64,000 nucleotides of DNA from Phyto melanocephala (Eukaryota > Arthropoda > Insecta > Diptera > Rhinophoridae), in assembly GCA_941918925.1 (NCBI GenBank), contig OW799233.1:128116833-128180832 (forward strand). The letters are read 5' to 3'. The position numbers and the translations under genes are program-made. Position 1 is the first letter of the stretch. Every line of letters starts with the position of its first letter. Below the pieces are notes generated by a model. It had not been told where the DNA came from. It saw nothing but the letters and a program-made list of their open reading frames with translations, and ran no database searches. This document shows positions 1-11,699 of this stretch, piece after piece.

Positions 1-711
1 GTTAATGGTTGGGTACTCAGTATGTATGTAAATATACAAATAGTATAGTATAGTACAAAAAACATATTTTTGTAATATGAAAAACAGAGAAAGTAAAGTT
101 TTTTTAAATAAAAATTCATTCCTAAATAAAAGTGGAAAACCTAAAACGCATAATAATTTGCCAATTTTATAAGAATAAGAAAAAAATTTATAATCAGAGT
201 TTTATTTGTCTGGTGAGTAAAATAAGTTTCAAAAGAACCAAAGAAAATGTAAGGCAAGCCACAATAAGCAGCGGCTTATGAACTACTGTAAGTCTGTTAG
301 TGTTTTATTTTATCGTTCTAAAATATTATTTTTAATTTAATTTTTCTATTTTATATATTTAGCTATGGAATTGCCCATAATATCAAATATAATGCTACTG
401 GAGATGCTAAACATTCCAATAAATTGCCACAAAAGAAAGAAACTTTTTGAAAACTGTTTTAAAAACTCGTAATAAACACTATTCAAATGTACTTAAAATA
501 TTTATAATAGTTATTTTAGATCAGTATATCTTTTTAAAATTTATATTTTTTATTTTATTAATCTTAATTTACTTAATTATGCAATGTATCGAATTGAATT
601 TAATCTATAATATACTTAACTGCAAACATGATATGCCTTAAAGTTTAGCCTAAAATAGATACTACAAAGAAAAATTGTAGTCCAGAAACTAAAATTAGTG
701 AAAAAAATAAA
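1..711. other. AT-rich sequence without recognised feature
   Basis: I see no gene, intact transposon or RNA gene here. A 64-codon frame in this stretch is made almost entirely of AT-rich codons and has no recognisable domain, so I treat it as chance. Confidence 0.5.
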
Positions 712-1584
712 AACAAGTAAGAGCGCTATATTCGGCCGTGCCGAATCTTATATACCCTTCACAACGTGTAGTCATGCAATAACAGTAGTTTGTATCACCA
801 TTCATCTCATATGAAATACGTACATACATATAAAAAATATACATATATAAAAAACATCCCATTGTAAAATTATAAATTTACGTATGTATGTTAAAAAAAA
901 AATAAAAAAAAAATTTTAAAAAAAAATTTAAAAAAAAAATTTAAAAAAAAATTAAAAAAAAAAAATTTAAAAAAAAAAATTTTAAAAAAATAATTAAAAT
1001 ATATTTAATTAATATAAAACAAAAAAAAAATAAAAAAAAATTAAAAAAAAAAATAATAAAAATTTAAATAATATATTAAATAAAAAATAAAAAAAAAAAT
1101 AAAAAAAAAAATTAAAAAAAAAAATTTTAAAAAAAATTTTTTAAATATAAAAAATTTTTTTTTTTGGCTCAGCTGGGATTCGATCCCACGTTTACTTTAG
1201 CCAATATACAAGTTTGTATGTATGTATGTTGTTGTTGTAATGTTGTTTTTGTGAAAAAAAAATCGAGGTGGTCGTGGGTTTTTGCTCATATCTCAGTTGT
1301 TTATGTACCGATGTTTCTGATTTTCAATAGCGATATACTCCCGAATATTTCTGATATTTTAATACCTCACCCGGGTCCAAGTGATGTCGGGGGGCTTCAA
1401 AAAGTTGATTTCAACATACACACGGACAGACGGTCAGACGGACAGACTGACAGAGCTTAATCGACTTCCCTATTCATAAGCTTTCAGAAAATATATACTT
1501 TATGGGGTCGGAAATGAAAATTGTAGAAATTTCACACGGAATGACAAACCTATATATACCCTTTTTCACTGTGTGAAGGGTATA
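712..1584 (-). mobile_element. DINE-1/INE-1-like non-autonomous Helitron-like element, near full length
   Basis: Read on the minus strand, the copy runs from a TATACCCTTCACAC start to an ACTTGTT end. Conserved blocks resemble Drosophila INE-1: an opening short hairpin (TATACCCTT and AAGGGTATA), the block CCGACCCCATAAAGTATAT, a GAGTCGAT-like block, an iterated CCGTCTGTCCGT tract and the palindromic terminus ATTCGGCNNNGCCGAAT followed by AGCGCTCTTACTTGTT. A long A/T homopolymer tract (about 890-1160 in plus coordinates) separates the two conserved halves. It forms the outer part of the left arm of a long inverted repeat whose partner is at 5818-6669. It carries no coding capacity; short frames with repeated MAQLGFD-type peptides are only translations of the repeat. 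Confidence 0.85.
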
Positions 1585-1805
1585 AAAATAAAAAAAAAAT
1601 TAAAAAAAAAAATTAAAAAAAAAAAAATTATTATATACATATATAATATATATAAAATAAAAAAAAAATAAAAAAAAAATTAAAAAAAAAAAAATAAAAA
1701 AAAATAATAATAAAAATATATATAATATATTAAATAAAAAATAAAAAAAAAAATAAAAAAAAAATTAAAAAAAAAAATTTTAAAAAAATTTAAAAAAAAA
1801 TTTTT
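1585..1805. repeat. A-rich low-complexity spacer between DINE copies
   Basis: Runs of A broken by single T residues and short AT dinucleotide tracts. The same tract, reverse-complemented, sits between the two DINE copies of the right arm (about 5600-5817), so it belongs to the duplicated unit rather than to unique sequence. Confidence 0.7.
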
Positions 1806-2234
1806 TTGCCTCAGCTGGGATTCGATGCCACGTTTTCTCTAACCAGTATACACGTTTGTATGTATGTATGTTGTTGTTGTAATGTTGTTTTTATGAAAAG
1901 AAAATCGAGGTGGTCGTGGGTTTTTGCTCATATCTCAGTTGTTTATGTACCGATGTTTCTGATTTTCAATACCGATCTACTCCCGAATATTTCTGATATT
2001 TTAATACCTTACCCGGGTCCAACCTATGTCGGGGGGCTTCAAAAAGTTGATTTCAACATACACACGGACAGACGGTCAGACGGACAGACGGACAGACGGT
2101 CAGGGCTTAATCGACTCCTCTATTCATAAGCTTTCAGAAAATATATACTTTATGGGGTCGGAAATGAAAATTGTAGAAATTTCACACGGAATGACAAACC
2201 TATATATACCCTTTTTCACTGTGTGAAGGGTATA
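1806..2234 (-). mobile_element. DINE-1/INE-1-like element, partial copy
   Basis: Contains the TATACCC half of the family (minus strand, starting at 2234) up to the block GGCTCAGCTGGGATTCG, but not the GCCGAAT/ACTTGTT terminus. It is almost identical to the copies at 5171-5600 and 4636-5060 in opposite orientation. It is the inner part of the left arm of the long inverted repeat. Confidence 0.8.
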
Positions 2235-2254
2235 AAAAGGAATATAAATATAAA

Positions 2255-2274
2255 TCTATATATATAAAAGTGAA

Positions 2275-2321
<47 letters not shown>

Positions 2322-3142
2322 GCTATAGACTCCGAAACTGTAAAACCGATCGGGCTCAAACTTTGGTAAGTTGTTGTACACATACCGGGGAGTGTTTATG
2401 GATGAAAAAAGTGGGCGGGGCCACGCCCATAAAAAATTAGTTATCAGTTTTAGCTACTTGCACTTGACCGATTTTTCTGAAACTTTGCACACATATCGAG
2501 CTGTCATGACTAAATAATTTCGTGATAAGAAAAGTGGGCGGGGCCACGCCCCTAAAAAAGTTTTAACTTTGAGGTACTTGCACTGGACCGATTTTTCTGA
2601 AACTTTGCACACATATTAAGCTGTCGTGACTTTATAACTTCGTGATTAAAAAAGTGGGCGGGGCCACGCCCATAAAAAAAGGCTATAATATTAAGGTACT
2701 TGCATCAGACCGATTTTTCTGAAACTTTGCACACATATTGAGCTGTCATGACTAAATAATCTCAAGATTAGAAAAGTGGGCAGTGCCACGCCCATAAAAA
2801 AAAGGTATCATATTGAGGTACTTGCACTGGACCGATTATTCTGAAACTTTGCACACATATTGAGCTATTATGACTTTACAATTTCGTGATTAGAAAAGCG
2901 GGCAAGGCCACGCCCATAAAAACAATTTTAATTTTGGGATACTTGCACTGGTCCGATTCTTCTGAAACTTTGCACACATATTGAGCTGTTATGACTTTAC
3001 AATTTCGTGACTAGAAAAGTGGGAAATGCCACGACCATAAAAAAATTATAATTTTTAGGTTTTTGCACTTGATATTCAATTAAAATTCAGAATGCATTTC
3101 GATTCATTAAGGGGCGTAGCAACGCGCGCCGGGTTTGGCTAG
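2255..3142 (+). mobile_element. Short non-autonomous Helitron with GT microsatellite and internal tandem repeats
   Basis: Starts with TC (TCTATATATATAAAAGTG) after an A, and ends CTAG before a T, as expected for insertion between A and T. Just inside the 5' end is a (GT)n run, then TTAGCTATAGACTCCGAAAC. The body has about six diverged units of roughly 120 bp, each containing a polarised block GAAACTTTGCACACATAT and a GC-rich near-palindrome GGGCGGGGCCACGCCC. The 3' end is GC-rich (AACGCGCGCCGGG) just before GGTTTGGCTAG. It encodes no protein. Four further full-length or near-full-length copies and one short copy lie in the window on the minus strand. Confidence 0.85.
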
Positions 3143-3149
3143 TAATATA

Positions 3150-3554
3150 TAAAATTAAAAAAAATCTTTTTGGCTCAGCTGGGTCTCGATGCCACATTTA
3201 CTCTTACCAGTATACACGTTTGTATGTATGTATGTTGTTGTTGTGTTAAAAAAAGAGGTGGCCGAGGTTTTTTGCTCATTTCTCCGTTGTTTATGCACCG
3301 ATGTTTCTAAATACCTACTCTACTCCCGTATATTTCTGATATTTTAATATCTCACCCGGGTCCAGGCGATATCGGGGGGCTTCAAATAGTTGATTTCAAC
3401 ATACACACGGACAGACGGACATACTGAAAGAGCTTAATCGACTCCCCTATTCATAAGCACTCAGAAAATATATACTTTATGGTGTCGGAAATGAAACTTG
3501 TAGAAATTTCACACGGAATGTCAAACCTATATACACCCTTTTTTACTGGGTATA
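3150..3554 (-). mobile_element. DINE-1/INE-1-like element, diverged partial copy
   Basis: Same order of blocks as the copy at 1806-2234 (GGCTCAGCTGGG, TTGTTGTTG, GGACAGACGGAC, GGTATA end) but with many substitutions and small deletions. It directly follows the Helitron ending at 3142, so the Helitron appears inserted in or beside this cluster. Confidence 0.75.
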
Positions 3555-4019
3555 ACAATGTAACTAGATAAACGGAAACAAAAACATGTTCTCTTTCACT
3601 TTCGTTGTCAGTTAAATATAAAATTAATTAAGAAAATTATAGGCACAACAAGTTATGTAAAAATATGCAAACTTTTGAATTTATATCACTTGGAAAGTTG
3701 GCATTTCCTTTACTTTGCAAAAGTAGATTTTTTCATACCTTAAATCATTAGCGTAGCAATTCTGGGCTACATTGCTCTACACAGAATGGTCTACGCCCGT
3801 TCCTGAAATGCAAAAAATTGTAGCATTTAATTCTATAATAAAAAACAGCATCAAATTACATAATTTTAATGACATCTTTTTTTGATTATTTTGAATATAC
3901 AATTGTCAAAAATGATTAGCATCTTTCCAATGATACGCTAATGCCAAATGCATTGGTTTTTACTCTAAATTAGAAGTACTTTTGCTACAGGCAAATGATT
4001 CTTGATTTTTTTTAAGTTC
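3555..4019. other. No recognised feature
   Basis: AT-rich sequence between a DINE copy and a mariner relic. I see no coding frame or terminal repeats. Confidence 0.4.
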
Positions 4020-4310
4020 CTCATGTTATGGCAACAAAGCATTTGGAGGATAAATGATTCCAACAAAACGGCGAAAAATGTGCATTGGCTACTACGTTTG
4101 TGTGATTTGACACCTTTGGATTAATTTTGTTGAGGTACATAAAATCTTTGATCTATGGTGATAAACCTACAACTATTGATCATTTCGGTACACTATTGAC
4201 AAAATAAGACCGGGAATGCTCATGGTGGTCATGAGGAGCAGTCGAGGACGAAATATGTCAAATTTTTTTTTTTATTTTATAAAATGTTCTATGTCTATAA
4301 AAAACACCCC
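4020..4310 (+). pseudogene. Mariner-like transposase relic, C-terminal part (DD41D/rosa type)
   Basis: A plus-strand frame with several stops reads FQQNGEKC, then FDTFGLILLRYIKSLIYGDKP. This lines up with FQQDGATC and LDYFLWGYVKSLVYANKP in the better preserved mariner at 39332-40257. The stretch between the second and third catalytic acidic positions is mostly deleted and both positions are altered. The end, AAAACACCCC at 4301-4310, resembles the GGGTGTTTT terminal repeat of that element. The copy is clearly inactive. Confidence 0.6.
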
Positions 4311-4635
4311 GTACATACATATACCAATGCATTTGGTCATAGAATTCCGTAATTTGCCCGCTGTTTATCAATTGTAAAAGATTGTTTTGAATTAACTTTT
4401 AAGTTCGTTAATTATTATTTCTTATATGTGAATTGATATTTTAAATGTCTGTGTATCGAAGTTCAAGTATTTTTGTTTACTTGACTGTGGCTGTTAATTT
4501 TTCCCCGTTTTTTGTCTTGCTGTTGCAGCCAGTCAGTAACGCAGCTGCAATTATTTTAATACACCCACTTTTTCCGCTTAAAAATTGTCTACAATTTTTT
4601 TATATTCCGACATACAAAATGCTGCTGCTTCTTAT
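4311..4635. other. No recognised feature
   Basis: Sequence between the mariner relic and the next DINE copy. One 69-codon hydrophobic frame is present but has no family resemblance I can name. Confidence 0.4.
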
Positions 4636-5060
4636 TATACCCTTCACACAGTGAAAAAGGGTATATATAGGTTTGTCATTCCGTGTGAAATTTCTACAAT
4701 TTTCATTTCCGACCCCATAAAGTATATATTTTCTGAAAGCTTATGAATAGAGGAGTCGATTAAGCCCTGACCGTCTGTCCGTCTGACCGTCTGTCCGTGT
4801 GTATGTTGAAATCAACTTTTTGAAGCTCCCCGACATAGGTTGGACCCGGGTAAGGTATTAAAATATCAGAAATATTCGGGAGTAGATCGGTATTGAAAAT
4901 CAGAAACATCGGTACATAAAACACTGAGATATGAGCAAAAACCCACGACCACCTCGATTTTCTTTTCATAAAAACAACATTACAACAACAACATACATAC
5001 ATACAAACGTGTATACTGGTTAGAGAAAACGTGGCATCGAATCCCAGCTGAGGCAAAAAA
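4636..5060 (+). mobile_element. DINE-1/INE-1-like element, partial copy (tandem duplicate)
   Basis: Starts TATACCCTTCACACAGTG and runs to CCCAGCTGAGGC, followed by T-rich sequence. It is nearly identical to the copy that begins at 5171, giving a tandem period of about 535 bp. It has no GCCGAAT terminus of its own. It lies in the spacer of the long inverted repeat. Confidence 0.8.
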
Positions 5061-5170
5061 TTTTTTTTTTAAATTTTTTTAAAATTTTTTTTTTTAATTT
5101 TTTTTTTATTTTTTTTTTATTTTTTATTTAATATATTATATATATTTTTATTATTATTTTTTTTTATTTT

Positions 5171-5600
5171 TATACCCTTCACACAGTGAAAAAGGGTATA
5201 TATAGGTTTGTCATTCCGTGTGAAATTTCTACAATTTTCATTTCCGACCCCATAAAGTATATATTTTCTGAAAGCTTATGAATAGAGGAGTCGATTAAGC
5301 CCTGACCGTCTGTCCGTCTGTCCGTCTGACCGTCTGTCCGTGTGTATGTTGAAATCAACTTTTTGAAGCCCCCCGACATAGGTTGGACCCGGGTAAGGTA
5401 TTAAAATATCAGAAATATTCGGGAGTAGATCGGTATTGAAAATCAGAAACATCGGTACATAAACAACTGAGATATGAGCAAAAACCCACGACCACCTCGA
5501 TTTTCTTTTCATAAAAACAACATTACAACAACATACATACATACAAACGTGTATACTGGTTAGAGAAAACGTGGCATCGAATCCCAGCTGAGGCAAAAAA
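5171..5600 (+). mobile_element. DINE-1/INE-1-like element, partial copy, inner part of right arm
   Basis: Mirror image of 1806-2234 with near identity, including a translated 66-residue frame that is identical in both arms. It is followed by T-rich spacer to 5817 that mirrors 1585-1805. Confidence 0.82.
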
Positions 5601-5817
5601 ATTTTTTTTTAAATTTTTTTAAAATTTTTTTTTTATTTTTTTTTTATTTTTTATTTAATATATTATATATATTTTTATTATTATTTTTTTTTATTTTTTT
5701 TTTTTAATTTTTTTTTTATTTTTTTTTTTATTTTATATATATTATATATGTATATAATAATTTTTTTTTTTTTAATTTTTTTTTTAAATTTTTTTTTTTA
5801 AATTTTTTTTTTATTTT

Positions 5818-6669
5818 TATACCCTTCACACAGTGAAAAAGGGTATATATAGGTTTGTCATTCCGTGTGAAATTTCTACAATTTTCATTTCCGACCCCAT
5901 AAAGTATATATTTTCTGAAAGCTTATGAATAGGGAAGTCGATTAAGCTCTGTCAGTCTGTCCGTCTGTCCGTCTGTCCGTCTGACCGTCTGTCCGTGTGT
6001 ATGTTGAAATCAACTTTTTGAAGCCCCCCGACATCACTTGGACCCGGGTGAGGTATTAAAATATCAGAAATATTCGGGAGTATATCGCTATTGAAAATCA
6101 GAAACATCGGTACATAAACAACTGAGATATGAGCAAAAACCCACGACCACCTCGATTTTTTTTTCACAAAAACAACATTACAACAACAACATACATACAT
6201 ACAAACTTGTATATTGGCTAAAGTAAACGTGGGATCGAATCCCAGCTGAGCCAAAAAAAAAATTTTTTATATTTAAAAAATTTTTTTTTAAATTTTTTTT
6301 TTTAATTTTTTTTTTTATTTTTTTTTTTATTTTTTATTTAATATATTATTTATATTTTTATTATTTTTTTTTTGTTTTATATTAATTAAATATATTTTAA
6401 TTATTTTTTTAAAATTTTTTTTTTTAAATTTTTTTTTTTTTATTTTTTTTTAAATTTTTTTTTAAAATTTTTTTTTTATTTTTTTTTTAACATACATACG
6501 TAAATTTATAATTTTACAATGGGATGTTTTTTATATATGTATATTTTTTATATGTATGTACGTATTTCATATGAGATGAATGGTGATACAAACTACTGTT
6601 ATTGCATGACTACACGTTGTGAAGGGTATATAAGATTCGGCACGGCCGAATATAGCGCTCTTGCTTGTT
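5818..6669 (+). mobile_element. DINE-1/INE-1-like element, near full length, outer part of right arm
   Basis: Runs from TATACCCTTCACACAG to the terminus ATTCGGCACGGCCGAAT and GCGCTCTTGCTTGTT. It mirrors 712-1584, including the long T-rich middle. One visible difference is the number of GTCTGTCC steps in the CCGTCTGTCC tract, which is higher here. Confidence 0.85.
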
Positions 6670-6898
6670 TTTTTTTTAATTTTTTTTTTATTTTTTTTTT
6701 GTTTTATATATATTATATATGTATATAATAATTTTTTTTTTTTTAATTTTTTTTTAAAATTTTTTTTTTTTAAATTTTTTTTTTATTTTTTTTTTGTTTT
6801 TTTTAACATACATACGTGAATTTACTGTTATTGCATGACTACACGTTGTGAAGGGTATATAAGATTCGGCACGGCCGAATATAGCGCTTTTACTTGTT
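6670..6898 (+). mobile_element. DINE-1-like terminal fragment
   Basis: T-rich sequence followed by the family's 3' part (GTTATTGCATGACTACACG, then GAAGGGTATATAAG and the GCCGAAT palindrome, ending TTTTACTTGTT). It sits directly after the end of the preceding copy, as a partial tandem duplicate. Confidence 0.75.
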
Positions 6899-7557
6899 TT
6901 TGTATTTATTTGTTTCTTTGACCAGTTTTAGTTTTATTAAACAGTTTTTTTTCCTTTATTAATAATTGCATTATTGATCGTTTATCACGAAATTTAAAGA
7001 AACTGCATTAAATGAATTACTTTTGTAGAAGTTATCAAACTATTTGTTTACATTCATAATTGTTCAAAAACTTCCAAAAAATAATACTTAAAGAGATTAT
7101 TTGAAGGTTTTCTATATTATTCAATGTCTATAAGTAGATAATTGATTTGTTATTCATATAGTATATAAGTACCTGTTAGCATTTTGTTAACAAAGAATTT
7201 TTAAAACAAAATTCCTAAGATTTTTGACCCACTTAAAATCACTCTTCTTCAACTTAACATCAAACATACATACATATGTATGTATGTATGTACACACAAA
7301 CAGCATAAATATGTAAATACGTACATATTTCTTCAAACTTTAAATTATTTCCGTTTAGGCTTTATGATATTGCGCTTGTGTTAGTGTGTTTTAGGGCAGG
7401 GGATAGGGTTACACAAATCTAGATTTCAATGATGATTCATCATTTGATTATTTTTATCAGTTTCATTCATTGGCTTTACACATACACATACACTTACATA
7501 TTGTCTCATTGAGTCATATAAATTCCTCAATTTTATGTAATTTGTTATTGCTGTAAC
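6899..7557. other. No recognised gene; short TACA/TGTA-rich tracts
   Basis: AT-rich sequence with a small CATACATACATATGTATG palindromic tract near 7264. No coding frame or element ends seen. Confidence 0.4.
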
Positions 7558-8621
7558 CTGGGTTGCCAGAATGATTTGAACATATTTTGTGTTATTTTAA
7601 AACTGAAATATGATCTGTTAGTAAAAAATAATTATTTTTAATTAAATAAATTCTATCTGTAGAGGATTTATTGAAAATTTTATTTAATGTTTTCTAATTA
7701 ATTATGAAAAAATGATATTGAAAAGAAGTAATATTAAAATTGTTTTTGTTTAACAATTTTTTAGGGAAACATTTTTAATTTAAGGTTTATTTACATACTA
7801 GCCAAACCCGGCGCGCGTTGCTACACCCCTTAATGAATCGAAATGCATTCTGAATTTTAATTGAATATCAAGTGCAAAAACCTAAAAATTATAATTTTTT
7901 TATGGGCGTGGCATTGCCCACTTTTCTAATCACGAAATTGTAAAGTCGTAACAGCTCAATATGTGTGCAAAGTTTAAGAAGAATCGGACCAGTGCAAGTA
8001 CCTCAAAATTATAATTGTTTTTATGGGCGTGGCCCTGCCCACTTTTTTAATCACGAAATTGTAAAGTCATAACAGCTCAATATGTGTGCAAAGTTTCAGA
8101 ATAATCGGTCCAGTGCAAGTACCTCAAAATGATACCTATTTTTTATGGGCGTGGCACAGCCCACTTTTCTAACCACGAAATTATTTAGTCATGTCAGCTC
8201 GACATGTGTGCAAAGTTTCAGAAAAATCGGTCTGGTGCAAGTACCTCAAAATTATAACCTTTTTTTATGGGCGTGACCCCGCCCACTTTTTTAATCACGA
8301 AATTATAAAGTCACAACAGCTTAATATGTGTGCAAAGTTTCAGAAAAATCGGTCTAGCGCAAGTACCTCAAAATTAAAACTTTTTTAGGGGCGTGGCCCC
8401 GCCCACTTTTCTTATCACGAAATTATTTAGTCATGACAGCTCGATATGTGTGCAAAGTTTCAGAAAAATCGGTCAAGTGCAAGTAGCTAAAACTGATAAC
8501 TAATTTTTTATGGGCGTGGCCCCGCCCACTTTTTTTCACCCATAAACACTCCCTGGTATGTGTACAACAACTTACCAAAGTTTGAGCCCGATCGGTTTTA
8601 CAGTTTCAGAGTCTATAGCTA

Positions 8622-8652
<31 letters not shown>

Positions 8653-9197
8653 TTCACTTTTATATATATAGATTGTTGGGTTAATGTAAAACGAGCTATC
8701 TCGATTATTTTCGAAATCGCGTTTAAACGTTTTTGTTAGGCCCCCAACAATCACATCAACCATGAAAAATTTCTTAAGCCATTGCTTAAATTAACGTATT
8801 TATAGCAACATAAAAATGCTCGAACCATTTTTTTCTAATATTATATTTTTTATCCTGTAAAGATTAAAAAAAATCGAAATACGCTCTTTTTCTATTAAGC
8901 AATCAATATAAGTAAATATGTATAGAATTTAAAGAATTTTTAATTTTAAAATTTTGACGCCCTATGTTAACCTTGAACTTTTATTTAAGTATTAATTAAA
9001 AATCGATATGTATTTCTATTTCTATTAATATTTAATTAAATAAAGGACATATATATATATATTTTAAAATTTGGCAACCGAAAATCTATTATAAAATACA
9101 TTTAAAAGTATTGAAACTATGGTTTTGATGATTTTTCTTTGACAAGATATAATTTCTCCTTAGTCAAACGATGGATTTGTGTTAAATCTGGCAACTC
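7558..9197. mobile_element. hAT-like non-autonomous element carrying a nested Helitron
   Basis: The ends share the inverted motif GTTGCCAGA (left CTGGGTTGCCAGAATG; right, reverse complement, AGAGTTGCCAGATTTAAC). The flanks share a perfect direct repeat TGCTGTAAC (7549-7557 and 9198-9206), which fits an 8-bp hAT target duplication plus one chance base. Removing the Helitron at 7798-8672 leaves about 765 bp of AT-rich sequence without a transposase frame. The superfamily assignment rests on target-site length and the GTTGCCA end. Confidence 0.6.
7798..8672 (-). mobile_element. Short non-autonomous Helitron with internal tandem repeats
   Basis: Minus-strand copy of the family at 2255-3142: TC at 8672, (GT)n microsatellite, about six GGGCGGGGCCACGCCC-type units, GC-rich CGCGCGCC block, CTAG at 7801-7798. 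The flanking bases are A and T as expected. It is inserted within the hAT-like element 7558-9197. Confidence 0.85.
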
Positions 9198-9206
9198 TGC
9201 TGTAAC

Positions 9207-10003
9207 GAACATGATGGATGGTTTGTTACATCTAAGATCATGTGATAACTACTAAAAATAGTTTTTTTTTTCTTTTTAGCTTCAAATATATTTATATATT
9301 TAATAAGGTTTGGTGCGAAAGACAAAGAATATTATAATCCGAGCGGCATATGTATGTAGATGTGCTTTTAGCATAAATTCTCTCACCAATCGTGGCAAAA
9401 GGTACAAAAATAGATGAAAATCTGGAAAATTTTTATTGTACATAAATATGTATGTAGGTTTTCTTGCAAGGACACACAAATTGTTCGATTCATGCACATA
9501 ATTGTGTGGGGCTTCTATCTTAAAGAGGGTGTCAAACTATTTATCAATTCTTTATAGGAAATATGTTACAATTCTAAGTAAATTATTGCTTATAAACTTA
9601 TAAAAAAATTCCATTGGAATTAATAAACAGAAACAGCGATCTAAATTACATTGTCGAAATACATACACTTGAAATTTATATTAAGACCTGTAAGGGTTAT
9701 CACATTTAAATATAGCAACTATAAAACAGTAATAAAAATAAAATTAACAATAATTTTTAAAATTACATTATCAAATACACCCATTCAGCAGTATTTGTTT
9801 TTAAATTGAAAACAATTATACACGTTAAATATTTTAGAAAACACTATCAAGGGTAATTAAGCATTTTTTCATATGGTTTAGTAATTCATTTAAAAAAAAG
9901 GAATTCGACAAAAAAATGTTAGGGACGAAAACCAATGTGGTCAATTCCTATGTTTCGTACTATTATTTAGTTTGAAAATTAATGTGTGTTAAAAAATAAA
10001 TAA
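9207..10003. other. No recognised feature
   Basis: AT-rich sequence with no coding frame of recognisable kind and no clear repeat ends. Confidence 0.4.
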
Positions 10004-10672
10004 AACAAGTAAGAGCGCTAATTCGGCCGTGTTGAATCTGATAATATCCTTTCTCATTATCTAAGTACATATAATGACCACATCGTAGCTTATTGTAGCC
10101 TATATTTGAGATTTTATGTTGTACGCCATTTCCTCTATTATTTTCGAAGTTATCTTTGATTTGGAACACTTATTTCGATACCCCTATTGATGGGGTTAAG
10201 CAAAATTTTCCGCCATATTGTTTTAGACGCCATCTTACTTAGATTTTACACATTTAAAAAAATTTAATATGTTCTAATAGTCAAGACCTTTAATTTTATA
10301 CAAATATTGTGGAGGTTAAAGGGGACAAAGCCGTAACCACCATATTTTGATTTGATAACAATTTGATTAAAATTTCATATCGTAACAAAAGTTTTTTTAA
10401 AAAAGTGTATCTTGGGAATGCTTATATCTTACAAAGTTTCACGAATATTTCTAGAGATATCATATCATATCATATCTATAAATAGTCACAATCGTTCCTA
10501 AGAATTATCCTAGGGCTGAAAAATTAAGAGAAAAAATAAAGGCAATTGTGTTTTTTCAATAACAATTTGCTCCAAATATTTCTGATATTTTGATACCACA
10601 CATTGATCTTGGCAATTTCGGAGAGTTTAGAAAAAACCTTTATAAATCCTTACACTTTTTGTGAAGGGTATA
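10004..10672 (-). mobile_element. DINE-1/INE-1-like element, old diverged copy
   Basis: Keeps AACAAGTAAGAGCGCTA with ATTCGGCCGTGTTGAAT at one end and GTGAAGGGTATA at the other. The interior is strongly diverged from the copies at the window's left edge, so this is an older or different subfamily member. Confidence 0.65.
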
Positions 10673-11699
10673 AAAATAAATAATTCACAATTTATCATGT
10701 GACTTTACAATAGTGTTAAAAATTTTGTTGGTTAATTATATGTATGTATGTATATTAATCCATATAAAATTTTTAGCCTTAATTTATAGAATTTGTCTCG
10801 TAGAATTCGAAAAAAAAAATTAATATTAATGTACGATTATTAGAAAAATGGACTGTGCAACGCCTATGTAATATTTTTTTTATTTTCGTTTAAAAAATTT
10901 TTTTTAATAAATAATCTACTGACGAATTGTTCTTCTGCACACAAGTGTGTATTTTATTAAAAAGTATGTAAGTTTAAAATTTTTTTTAAAAATAATTTAT
11001 TATTGCGTATAGAAAAAAATCTAAAAGATTTATTTTGTGTGTACCTGAAACTTTTTGGCATTTTTTTCTTTATACCGTTACGCTATGAAATTAGCAAATA
11101 TTCGACCTTCACCTTGACACTGTGCACACGAGTTTTTTGATTATTAATTTTGTTTTTTATTTTATTTTTGCATACTGATAATTTGTTTAATTTAAGACAC
11201 GAGTTTAAGTTTGCTTTGATTTTTTAGGAAAATTGATAAAAATAAATAAACTAAAAATTATACGAAATTTTTTTTTAGCAAAACAACAAACAATTAACAA
11301 ATATGCATTGATGTATGTACACACTTATGTACATATGTATGTTTGTATGTGTTCTGATATCAATTATTATCAAAGAAATTGTAGAATGACAAGAATATTT
11401 TTTTTTGTTTGACTTGTTTAGATAAGATTTAATTAAAAATAAGAAAACACAAAATCGTCTGTTTTGAATATTAAAATTATACAATTTATTGTAAGAATTT
11501 AGTGTAATCAGTGATCACAATAGGTCCGTTCGTTTATTTTTCCAGTTAAGTCCAGTAACGGAGTAAATACTTTTACCATAACTTCCGTTATTTTGATCAA
11601 AAAGCAATGTTTGCAAAACTTCAAGATCGCACATCTAATTTTATCAGTTTTATTACGTTTTTAAGAGTTGATATTTGGGACAATGTGTATAATAGCTCC
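10673..11699. other. No recognised feature
   Basis: AT-rich, no supported gene. A CATATGTATGTTTGTATG tract occurs near 11330. Confidence 0.4.

Larger units (their letters stand above)
712..6669. repeat. Long inverted repeat: arms 712-2234 and 5171-6669
   Basis: The two arms carry the same ordered content (full DINE copy, AT-rich spacer, partial DINE copy) in opposite orientation and with very few visible differences, even in the low-complexity tracts. The spacer of about 2.9 kb holds a Helitron, two further DINE copies and a mariner relic. Confidence 0.8.

Noticed and set aside
1164..1194. tRNA-like promoter motifs: TGGCTCAGCTGG fits the A box and GATTCGATCCC is near the B box
   Set aside because: The two motifs are directly adjacent instead of 30 or more bases apart, other copies lose the B-box match (GATTCGATGCC), and no folded tRNA body is present.
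1164..2226. Repeated open frames of about 66-107 residues (MPQLGFDATF and MSGGFKKL types) recurring at 4760-6254
   Set aside because: They lie entirely inside DINE-1-like copies, include the GGACAGACGG tract as DRRSDGQT text, and have no domain. Their apparent conservation is that of the repeat DNA.
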